Shown here one piece after another: positions 54,851-61,615 of a stretch of DNA of 64,000 bases (its first letter is position 1; the number at the start of each line of letters is the position of its first letter). The stretch is from Neptunitalea chrysea (GTDB lineage: Bacteria; Bacteroidota; Bacteroidia; Flavobacteriales; Flavobacteriaceae), in contig NZ_BRVP01000011.1 of the NCBI RefSeq assembly GCF_027924145.1, positions 62,001 to 126,000 on the forward strand, written 5' to 3'. The notes under the pieces were generated by a model that was not told where the DNA came from, did no database searches, and saw nothing but the letters and a program-made list of their open reading frames with translations. Position numbers and translations under genes: made by a program.

Positions 54851-54925
54851 TTATGGTATTTTGACTATCTTTCCATAATTTTAATCATAAATCTACGTTA
54901 CGTATAAAACTTATTGCAAATTTCT

Positions 54926-55624
54926 ATGTTTTTACTTTTTCAAGAGGCTATTACGGAGGCTACTGCAACAGATGTGGCTGTTCCAACAGAAGAAACGTTT
55001 AGTATTATCCAGTTAATTTTTGACGGAGGTATTAGTAGTGTTATTATTATTGGTATTCTTTTTGTTATGCTTGGGGTGGCATTGTTTATCTATTTTGAGC
55101 GAACTTTTGCTATTAAAGCAGCCTCAAAAATTGATGGGAATTTTATGAATCAAATTAAAGATCATATTTCTAACGGGAAGTTAGATGCTGCACTTATTTT
55201 GTGTGGTAGTATAGATTCTCCTGTGGCTAGATTGATTGAAAAAGGGGTTTCGCGTATAGGTAAACCTTTAGAAGATATTAATAAAGCAATTGAAAATGCG
55301 GGTACACTTGAGGTGTATAAGATGGAGAAAAATGTGAGTGTTTTAGCTACTATTGCTGGTGCTGGGCCAATGATTGGGTTTTTAGGTACAGTTATTGGTA
55401 TGATTATCGCATTTCAGGAGATGGCTAATAACAGTGGGCAAGCAGAAATGGGACAATTAGCTGGGGGTATTTATACCGCTATGACAACCACGGTTGCAGG
55501 TTTAATTGTTGGTATTGTTGCTTATATTGGATATAACCACTTGGTGGTTAGAACTGATAAAGTTGTTCACCAAATGGAGGCGAATGCGGTTGAGTTTTTA
55601 GATTTATTAAACGAACCAGTATAA
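54926..55624 (+). CDS. exbB: ExbB/TolQ/MotA family proton channel protein
   Basis: A 232-residue inner-membrane protein from the ATG at 54926; an in-frame TTG at 54914 would add four residues. Three membrane segments are visible: about 30-55 (GGISSVIIIGILFVMLGVAL), about 140-165 (VSVLATIAGAGPMIGFLGTVIGM) and about 180-205 (AMTTTVAGLIVGIVAYIGY), as in ExbB. With ExbD it uses the proton gradient to energise TonB. It starts the operon exbB-exbD-tonB-folC, with gaps of 7, 6 and 22 bases. Confidence 0.95.
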   Translation: MFLLFQEAITEATATDVAVPTEETFSIIQLIFDGGISSVIIIGILFVMLGVALFIYFERTFAIKAASKIDGNFMNQIKDHISNGKLDAALILCGSIDSPVARLIEKGVSRIGKPLEDINKAIENAGTLEVYKMEKNVSVLATIAGAGPMIGFLGTVIGMIIAFQEMANNSGQAEMGQLAGGIYTAMTTTVAGLIVGIVAYIGYNHLVVRTDKVVHQMEANAVEFLDLLNEPV

Positions 55625-55631
55625 GACGTCT

Positions 55632-56018
55632 ATGAAGTTACGAGGAAGAAATAAAGTTAGTCCGGAGTTTAGTATGTCGTCTATGACAGATATTGTATTT
55701 CTGTTACTGGTGTTCTTTATGCTTACGGCTAACTCTCCTAATGCTTTAGACTTATTATTACCTAAAGCAAGGGGTAAAACAACAAAACAACAGAATGTTT
55801 CTGTTAGTATTAATAAGAATCTGCAGTATTTTGTAGATGAGAAACAAATTTCTGCTGACGATTTAGAGCAGGAATTAAAAGTAGCTTTGAAAGGAGAGGA
55901 GAAGCCTACTATTATTTTACGTGTGGAAGAAACGGTTCCTATAGAAAATGCGGTTACTGTTATGGATATAGCTAATCAGAATAGTTATAAAGTGATATTG
56001 GCTGTGCGCCCAAAATAA
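55632..56018 (+). CDS. exbD: ExbD/TolR family biopolymer transport protein
   Basis: A 128-residue protein with one membrane helix at about 17-35 (TDIVFLLLVFFMLTAN) that carries the essential Asp (SSMTDIVFLLL) in the expected place. A periplasmic domain follows (PTIILRVEETVPIENAV). It is the proton-translocating partner of ExbB. Second gene of the TonB energising operon. Confidence 0.95.
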   Translation: MKLRGRNKVSPEFSMSSMTDIVFLLLVFFMLTANSPNALDLLLPKARGKTTKQQNVSVSINKNLQYFVDEKQISADDLEQELKVALKGEEKPTIILRVEETVPIENAVTVMDIANQNSYKVILAVRPK

Positions 56019-56024
56019 GAGAGT

Positions 56025-56831
56025 ATGAGTTTTCTGGATACAAAGAATAAAAAGAAGTCGTTTACTATCACGGTAACGTTATTAATATTGTTGCTGTTGA
56101 TTATGTTTTATACGGGAATGACTCGTTTTGATCCGCCTATAGAAAACGGTATTGCGGTTAATCTAGGATATACAGATACGGGTGGTGGAGATGTGCAACC
56201 TCTTGAAAAGATTAAATCTGAGCCTGTAGTTGCGCAACAGCCATCTTCACCGGTTCCTGAAGAAGTAGAAGAGGTGTTAACAAGTGAAGAAGAGGATGTT
56301 CCGGTAGTGCCAACAACTGAAAAAACTCAAGAAACTAAAGAAGATACGCCTCCTGTTAAGGAGCCTGTAAAAGCACAGCCGCAACAACCTGCTAAAGATG
56401 CAGCTAGTGCACTGGCGGCTATTGAGGGTGCAGAGGAAGTAGATGGAACGGTTGCGGGTGGAGAAGGTCCCGGTGATGGACCGGGAGATAAAGGACAGGA
56501 GAATGGAGATCCGTATGCTGCTAGTTATTACGGTGGTCCTGGTAATGGTACCGGAGGCCGTGGTTGGGGGCTTGGTGGTAGAGGTACACCTACTTTTAAA
56601 AAGGTGAAGCAAAACTGTAACGAGTCTGGAACTGTGGTGGTGAAGATTGTAGTAAACAGGTCTGGAGAGGTGGTAGAGGCTGAGCCTGGTATTAAAGGAA
56701 CTATCAATAAGGCACCTTGCTTGCTAGAACCGGCAAAGCAAATAGCTGAATCTTATAAATGGCCAAAAGATGATGAGGCACCTGCTCGTCAGATAGGGTA
56801 TGTAGTGGTTAAATTTGGTCTTGGCGAATAA
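56025..56831 (+). CDS. TonB-like energy transducer
   Basis: A 268-residue protein with one N-terminal membrane helix (about 13-31), an acidic and proline-rich periplasm-spanning stretch (about 60-125, PVPEEVEEVLTSEEEDVPVVP and repeated PxKxP/QPQQP), a Gly-rich linker (about 145-187) and a C-terminal domain of TonB/TolA type (GTVVVKIVVNRSGEVVEAEPG, ending YVVVKFGLGE). Two Cys in the C-domain (NCNESG and KAPCLLE) could form a disulfide. Its place after exbBD makes it the likely shuttle between that motor and receptors such as SusC, although Flavobacteria have several TonBs. Confidence 0.88.
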   Translation: MSFLDTKNKKKSFTITVTLLILLLLIMFYTGMTRFDPPIENGIAVNLGYTDTGGGDVQPLEKIKSEPVVAQQPSSPVPEEVEEVLTSEEEDVPVVPTTEKTQETKEDTPPVKEPVKAQPQQPAKDAASALAAIEGAEEVDGTVAGGEGPGDGPGDKGQENGDPYAASYYGGPGNGTGGRGWGLGGRGTPTFKKVKQNCNESGTVVVKIVVNRSGEVVEAEPGIKGTINKAPCLLEPAKQIAESYKWPKDDEAPARQIGYVVVKFGLGE

Positions 56832-56853
56832 TTAGATTTCTTATTTTTTTCTA

Positions 56854-58068
56854 ATGAATTATGAAGAAACGTTGCATTGGTTGTTTACTCAATTACCGAT
56901 GTTTCAAACGCAGGGTAAATCTGCATTAAATAATAAACTTGACAATATTGTCAAGTTTTGTTCTTATCTGGGGTCTCCAGAGCGTAAATTTAAAAGTATA
57001 CATGTTGCGGGTACCAATGGTAAAGGGTCATCTAGTCATATGATGGCTTCAGTGTTACAGTCAGCAGGGTATAAGGTAGGGTTGTTTACTTCACCGCATT
57101 TAAAAGACTTTAGGGAGCGCATTCGTATTAATGGTAAGTCTGTGTCGGAAGATATGGTAGTTTCGTTTGTAGCTCAAAATAAGCCTTATTTTGAGGCTAA
57201 TGCAATGTCTTTTTTTGAAATGACTACAGGGATGGCTTTTCAGTTTTTTGCGGATGAACAGGTTGATGTAGCTGTTGTTGAAGTTGGTCTTGGGGGAAGG
57301 TTAGATTGTACGAATGTAATTATACCAGAGGTTTCTTTAATTACTAATATAGGTTTGGATCATACCGATATACTTGGCGGTACGTACGAAAAAATAGCTT
57401 TTGAGAAGGGTGGTATTATTAAAGAAGGTGTTCCTTGTGTAGTGAGCGAATATCAGTCGGAAACGGCACTTGTTTTTGAAGCTGTTGCAAAGGATAAGCA
57501 TACCAAAATAGTGTATGCTTCAGAACAATTATTTAAAGACTATGTATTAGATCTTACGGGGAGTTATCAAGAGAGGAATATTAAAGGAGTTTTGGCTGTT
57601 ATTAAAGTGTTGCAGGGGGCTTTCTGTGTAGTGGAAGAAAATATTGTTGATGGCCTAGCTAATGTTGTTAAGAATACGGGTTTAATGGGTAGGTGGCAGG
57701 TGCTACATGCAAGTCCTAAAGTTGTTTGCGATACAGGACATAATAAAGAGGGGATGGCCTATGTGATTGAGCAGTTAAATGTGGAAGAATATAATAGATT
57801 ACATATGGTGTTAGGTTTTGTTCAGGAAAAAGAAATACAAGGTGTTTTGGCTATGTTGCCTAAGGATGCAGTGTATTATTTTACAAAGCCAGATACGAAA
57901 AGAGCAATATCTGAGATAGAATTGCAACAACAAGCAAAAAAGTTTACTCTTTTTGGGGAGTCCTATAATTCGGTACAAGCTGCGTATAGTGCTGCTTTTG
58001 AAGCAGCTAAGGAAGATGATTTTATATTTGTTGGAGGGAGTAATTTTGTGGTGGCAGAAATTATTTGA
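56854..58068 (+). CDS. folC: Folylpolyglutamate synthase / dihydrofolate synthase
   Basis: A 404-residue Mur-ligase-fold enzyme adding glutamate to dihydropteroate and folates. The ATP loop is HVAGTNGKGSSSHM at about residues 50-63, then VGLFTSPHLKDFRERIRING, VEVGLGGRLDCTNVI and DHTDILG. The second domain has DTGHNKEGM. Last gene of the exbB-exbD-tonB run, an association without an obvious functional reason. Two tRNA genes follow 67 bases later. Confidence 0.95.
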   Translation: MNYEETLHWLFTQLPMFQTQGKSALNNKLDNIVKFCSYLGSPERKFKSIHVAGTNGKGSSSHMMASVLQSAGYKVGLFTSPHLKDFRERIRINGKSVSEDMVVSFVAQNKPYFEANAMSFFEMTTGMAFQFFADEQVDVAVVEVGLGGRLDCTNVIIPEVSLITNIGLDHTDILGGTYEKIAFEKGGIIKEGVPCVVSEYQSETALVFEAVAKDKHTKIVYASEQLFKDYVLDLTGSYQERNIKGVLAVIKVLQGAFCVVEENIVDGLANVVKNTGLMGRWQVLHASPKVVCDTGHNKEGMAYVIEQLNVEEYNRLHMVLGFVQEKEIQGVLAMLPKDAVYYFTKPDTKRAISEIELQQQAKKFTLFGESYNSVQAAYSAAFEAAKEDDFIFVGGSNFVVAEII

Positions 58069-58086
58069 AAAAAGTGAGTTTAATTT

Positions 58087-58116
58087 TTGTGAGATTTAAA
58101 AACTGTTATATATTTG
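58087..58116 (+). promoter_or_regulatory. Promoter of the tandem tRNA-Val genes
   Basis: -33 TTG (58087-58089), 19-base spacer, -7 TATATTTG (58109-58116), giving a start about 10-15 bases before the first tRNA. One of the clearest Bacteroidota promoters in the window. Confidence 0.75.
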
Positions 58117-58135
58117 CATCCGCATTAAGCAATAA

Positions 58136-58210
58136 GGGCTCTTAGCTCAGTTGGTTTAGAGCACCTGCCTTACAAGCAGGGGGTCACTGGTTCGAATCCA
58201 GTAGGGCCCA
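58136..58210 (+). tRNA. tRNA-Val (TAC), copy 1
   Basis: A 75-base cloverleaf. Acceptor GGGCTCT pairs with AGGGCCC (one G-U), the anticodon stem CCTGC/GCAGG holds loop CTTACAA with anticodon TAC at 58171-58173, and the T-loop TTCGAAT is standard. The discriminator is A and no CCA is encoded. It is identical to the copy 112 bases downstream. Confidence 0.97.
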
Positions 58211-58247
58211 CAAGTTTCTCGAAACTCGAAGATCTTATTGTTTAATC

Positions 58248-58322
58248 GGGCTCTTAGCTCAGTTGGTTTAGAGCACCTGCCTTACAAGCAGGGGGTCACT
58301 GGTTCGAATCCAGTAGGGCCCA
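58248..58322 (+). tRNA. tRNA-Val (TAC), copy 2
   Basis: A 75-base exact duplicate of the preceding tRNA, anticodon TAC at 58283-58285. The 37-base spacer contains a small inverted repeat AGTTTC/GAAACT that may help processing. Read from the same promoter and closed by the hairpin at 58328. Confidence 0.97.
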
Positions 58323-58327
58323 CAAAG

Positions 58328-58359
58328 AAAAAGCTTCAACAAACGTTGAAGCTTTTTTT
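58328..58359. terminator. Bidirectional terminator between tRNA-Val and murF
   Basis: AAAAAGCTTCAAC, loop AAAC, GTTGAAGCTTTTTTT. It is 6 bases after the second tRNA and 4 bases from the end of the convergent murF gene. Confidence 0.88.
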
Positions 58360-58362
58360 ATT

Positions 58363-59640
58363 TTAGAAAAGCTCTAATAATCGTTCCATTTGCATTCCTC
58401 GAGATCCTTTTATTAAAATAGTACTATTTTCTATTTTGATTGAATTGATATGTTCTTTTAATGCGGTGTATTCTGTAAATTTAGGGTGAGTGCTATTTGT
58501 TTGGTAAAAATTATGACCTAATGTAATAAGGTTTTTAAGATCTAGTTGCTTGGTGTAATCAACAATGTGTTGATGTTCTTTTAGGCTTTCTAAGCCTAGT
58601 TCAAACATATCGCCTAGTATTACCACGGTGTTTTCTGTGTTCATAGATTTTAAGTTGTCTAATGCGGCGGTAATGCTGGTAGGGTTGGCGTTGTAAGCGT
58701 CTAGTATGATGGTATTAGAGTTTGCTTTTAAAATTTGTGACCTATTATTGCTGGGGATGTATGTTTCAATCCCTTTTTTTATATTTTCGGGAGTTATGTT
58801 TAAAATGGATCCAATCGTTATAGCTGCGGCTATATTTGGTAAGTTGTAACTGCCTGTAAGATGGGAGTGTATTTTATTATTTAAATACACTAAAGCAGCG
58901 TTTTCGGCATTTTTTAGTGGTGTGAGTGTTATGTCTGATTTGTTATTTGTTAGGCTGTAGCTGTATTTGCGAGAGTAGTCTCTTAAGATGTGGCTTTGTT
59001 TTTCATCGTCTGCATTGTAAAAAATAGTTTTGCTGTGTTTTTTCAAAAAGTTATATAGTTCGCTTTTTCCTTTAACTACACCTTCTAAAGATCCGAAACC
59101 TTCTAAATGTGCTTTTCCAAAGTTGGTGATATAGCCGTAATCGGGTTCTGCTATGGAACATAAGAATTCAATTTCCTTTAAGTGATTAGCGCCCATTTCT
59201 ACTACTGCAAATTCGGTTTCAGGTTGTATTGATAGTAATGTTAATGGTACTCCTATATGGTTGTTTAAATTGCCTTGCGTGGCTGTTGTTTTGTAAGTGG
59301 TTTCTAATACTGACTTAATAAGCTCTTTGGTGGTAGTTTTTCCATTACTCCCAGTTAAGGAGATAATTTTAGTACCCAATTGTTTTCTGTGGTAATTAGC
59401 TAGATCCTGAAGGGTTTTAAGGCTGTCTGAAACAAGTATTGTTTCTGTTGTGTTGTGGTGTTTGCTTTCGTCAATAATAGCGGCTAAGGCGCCTTGTTTA
59501 AGTGCTTCTGCTGCATAGGCGTTGCCGTTGAAGTTGTCGCCTTTAAGAGCAAAGAAAAGGCAGTTAGGAGTAATTTTTCTCGTGTCGGTAGAAATACCGT
59601 CCGATTTTAGAAAAAGTGTATAGAGATTTGCTATGTCCAT
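58363..59640 (-). CDS. murF: UDP-N-acetylmuramoyl-tripeptide--D-alanyl-D-alanine ligase
   Basis: A 425-residue Mur ligase adding D-Ala-D-Ala to UDP-MurNAc-tripeptide in the cytoplasm. The N-terminus has STDTRKITPNCLFFALKGDNFNG, the ATP loop LTGSNGKTTTKEL is at 95-107, and NLNNHIGVPLTLL, EMGANHLKEIEFL and the C-domain DAYNANPTS follow. Length is a little under the E. coli enzyme. It lies downstream of gldJ, the arrangement I recall from Flavobacterium johnsoniae, with a terminator between. Confidence 0.96.
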   Translation of the reverse strand: MDIANLYTLFLKSDGISTDTRKITPNCLFFALKGDNFNGNAYAAEALKQGALAAIIDESKHHNTTETILVSDSLKTLQDLANYHRKQLGTKIISLTGSNGKTTTKELIKSVLETTYKTTATQGNLNNHIGVPLTLLSIQPETEFAVVEMGANHLKEIEFLCSIAEPDYGYITNFGKAHLEGFGSLEGVVKGKSELYNFLKKHSKTIFYNADDEKQSHILRDYSRKYSYSLTNNKSDITLTPLKNAENAALVYLNNKIHSHLTGSYNLPNIAAAITIGSILNITPENIKKGIETYIPSNNRSQILKANSNTIILDAYNANPTSITAALDNLKSMNTENTVVILGDMFELGLESLKEHQHIVDYTKQLDLKNLITLGHNFYQTNSTHPKFTEYTALKEHINSIKIENSTILIKGSRGMQMERLLELF

Positions 59641-59670
59641 TGTAATGTGTATTTGGAAACCTCTAAAATA

Positions 59671-59702
59671 AAAAAAGCTCTGATGTACATCAGAGCTTTT
59701 TT
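59671..59702 (-). terminator. Terminator between gldJ and murF
   Basis: A fully palindromic A6-GCTCTGATG-TA-CATCAGAGC-T6. It ends the gldJ message 19 bases after its stop and lies just before the murF start region, so murF needs its own promoter or read-through. Confidence 0.88.
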
Positions 59703-59721
59703 AAAAAATATTTTGGTAATC

Positions 59722-61398
59722 TTAATTTCTTGTCTTTTTACCACCGTTAGTAGATTTTGCACCTACTCTAGACATAGCACATCTAAATCCGATATAATTT
59801 GTTGATAAGTACTCTGGGTAGTATCTACGTTGAGCTGGGTCTAACCAATAAGCTCTGTCTTTCCAAGAACCTCCCTTGTAAACTCTCGCGTTATTGTCTA
59901 TTAATGTAGTTCTGTTGTTAGATTTGTCATATAATCTAGCTAACTCGCCTTCATTATCAGAAGTAACCTTTCCTTTAGGAGAGTTGTACATTTCAAATTT
60001 TGCAGCTTCTGTATCATCTGCGTCCTCTGTGTCAGCAAACTGGCTGTAGTATCTTGTAGAAGCAGGGTCACCATCTCTGTAGTTTCTGTTGTCTGCTTTA
60101 GTGTAGTTGGTTCTTAAGTACGTTTGCTCAATACCAACTTCTTCTTTAGCAATTTCTCCAGGAAGTGTAGTTGCTATAATTTGTCCTGTTGGAAGTGTGT
60201 CATACTGAATGTTAGCGTCAGTTGTTACAACAACTTTACCATCTTCGCCAATTTGGTTTTTATTATAAACATTACCACGGAAGTAGTTAAAGTCATTTGC
60301 TTGGTCATCTACAATAGGTCTGTAGATATCAGCAACCCACTCAGCAACGTTACCAGCCATGTCGTATAAACCAAAGTCATTTGGAGGGTAAGATTTTACT
60401 TGGTTGGTAATATCTGCACGGTCATCAGACCATCCTGCAATTCCACCGTAGTCACCTTTACCTTGCTTAAAGTTAGCTAACTGGTCACCTCTGGTGCTTT
60501 TTTGTCCTGTTCTAGTGTATTCACCAGACCATGGGTATTTCTTTCTACCTCTAATGTTGTTATACTCTCTTAAGCCGTTTAATGCAATAGCAGCATACTC
60601 CCATTCAGCTTCAGTAGGTAGTCTATATTCAGGTAAAAGCGCTCCACTTTCTTTTTTAGCAAAAACAGGAACTGAATCATTTCTACCTTGTCTTCTCCCT
60701 TGAAGTGTGTCGATAGCTCCACCGTAAGTTTGATCTGGAGTGTTTAAGTAGGTTTGAGTACTGAACCCAACGCTTTTTCCTCCTTCTTCTTCTTCACTAG
60801 GATTCATAACATCTTCAGAAAGATATCCTTCATTAACTAATTTAGCTTCGTTTACTCGGTCAGTTCTCCATTTAGAGAATTCAACAGCTTGAAGCCAGTT
60901 AACACCAACAACTGGGTATTCTGCATAAGACGGGTGTCTTAGGTAGTTGTTAGTCATGTTTTCGTTAAATCCAAGAGGGCTTCTCCATACTAATGTATCA
61001 GGTAAAGCACCTACATAGATATTTTTATAGTTTTCCTCACTTGGAGGATACATACGCTTAATCCAATCTAAATACTCAAGGTACATAAGGTTTGTAACCT
61101 CAGTTTCGTCCATATAAAAAGATTGAACGTGCTGTTGGTTAGGGGTGTTGTTCCAGTCGTGCATTACGTCGTCTTGAACTTTACCCATAGTAAAGGTACC
61201 TCCTTCAACAAAGACAAGTCCTGGTGCGGCTTCTTGTTCGGTATAACTTGTATTATACTGAAAACCTCCATCTTTGTCATTAATTGTCCATCCAGTCGCT
61301 CTAGAAATATCGCCTTTTGCAGAAGACTTTTTGCAGCTTACCGTAAATGCAGAAACTGCTAAAGCAAGTAGAAAAAATTTAATTGATTGCATTCTCAT
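59722..61398 (-). CDS. gldJ: Gliding motility lipoprotein GldJ
   Basis: A 558-residue lipoprotein (VSAFTVSCKKS, Cys22) with an SUMF1/FGE-sulfatase-like fold. LVFVEGGTFTMGKVQDD, YMDETEVTNLMYLEYLDW, EYPVVGVNWLQAVEFSKWRT, YRLPTEAEWEYAA, FGLYDMAGNVAEWVAD and the closing YIGFRCAMSRVG are typical. The large insert at about 190-245 and 370-480 and the basic C-terminal tail fit GldJ, a periplasmic/outer-membrane component needed for gliding and for stability of the T9SS core, rather than a true formylglycine-generating enzyme. Divergent from porU. Confidence 0.95.
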   Translation of the reverse strand: MRMQSIKFFLLALAVSAFTVSCKKSSAKGDISRATGWTINDKDGGFQYNTSYTEQEAAPGLVFVEGGTFTMGKVQDDVMHDWNNTPNQQHVQSFYMDETEVTNLMYLEYLDWIKRMYPPSEENYKNIYVGALPDTLVWRSPLGFNENMTNNYLRHPSYAEYPVVGVNWLQAVEFSKWRTDRVNEAKLVNEGYLSEDVMNPSEEEEGGKSVGFSTQTYLNTPDQTYGGAIDTLQGRRQGRNDSVPVFAKKESGALLPEYRLPTEAEWEYAAIALNGLREYNNIRGRKKYPWSGEYTRTGQKSTRGDQLANFKQGKGDYGGIAGWSDDRADITNQVKSYPPNDFGLYDMAGNVAEWVADIYRPIVDDQANDFNYFRGNVYNKNQIGEDGKVVVTTDANIQYDTLPTGQIIATTLPGEIAKEEVGIEQTYLRTNYTKADNRNYRDGDPASTRYYSQFADTEDADDTEAAKFEMYNSPKGKVTSDNEGELARLYDKSNNRTTLIDNNARVYKGGSWKDRAYWLDPAQRRYYPEYLSTNYIGFRCAMSRVGAKSTNGGKKTRN

Positions 61399-61615
61399 GT
61401 TATCGGATTATGGTTATCTAAAATCGTTCGCAATATAGTAATTAACTGCTAATAATCAATTTTTTTTAAAAAAATTACATTGTAAAGCCTAAACTATTAT
61501 CAGTTGGTATTGCATTTAACGATTATATTGAATTATTATTATTTTGAGTCTACGAAATTTTATAATAATTTTAATATTTGCCATACGATAAGTAGTTAAA
61601 TGACGTTTTTAGTTC

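Noticed and set aside
58136-58322. Genomic island attachment site at the duplicated tRNA-Val
   Set aside because: There is no integrase, no mobility gene and no change in composition. Flanking genes (folC, murF) are core genes.
59722-61398. The FGE/SUMF1-like fold as the maturase for the sulfatase at 18725-20371
   Set aside because: The sequence fits the gliding lipoprotein GldJ (lipid anchor, inserts, basic tail, location next to porU and murF). GldJ is a motility/T9SS component and not a known maturase.
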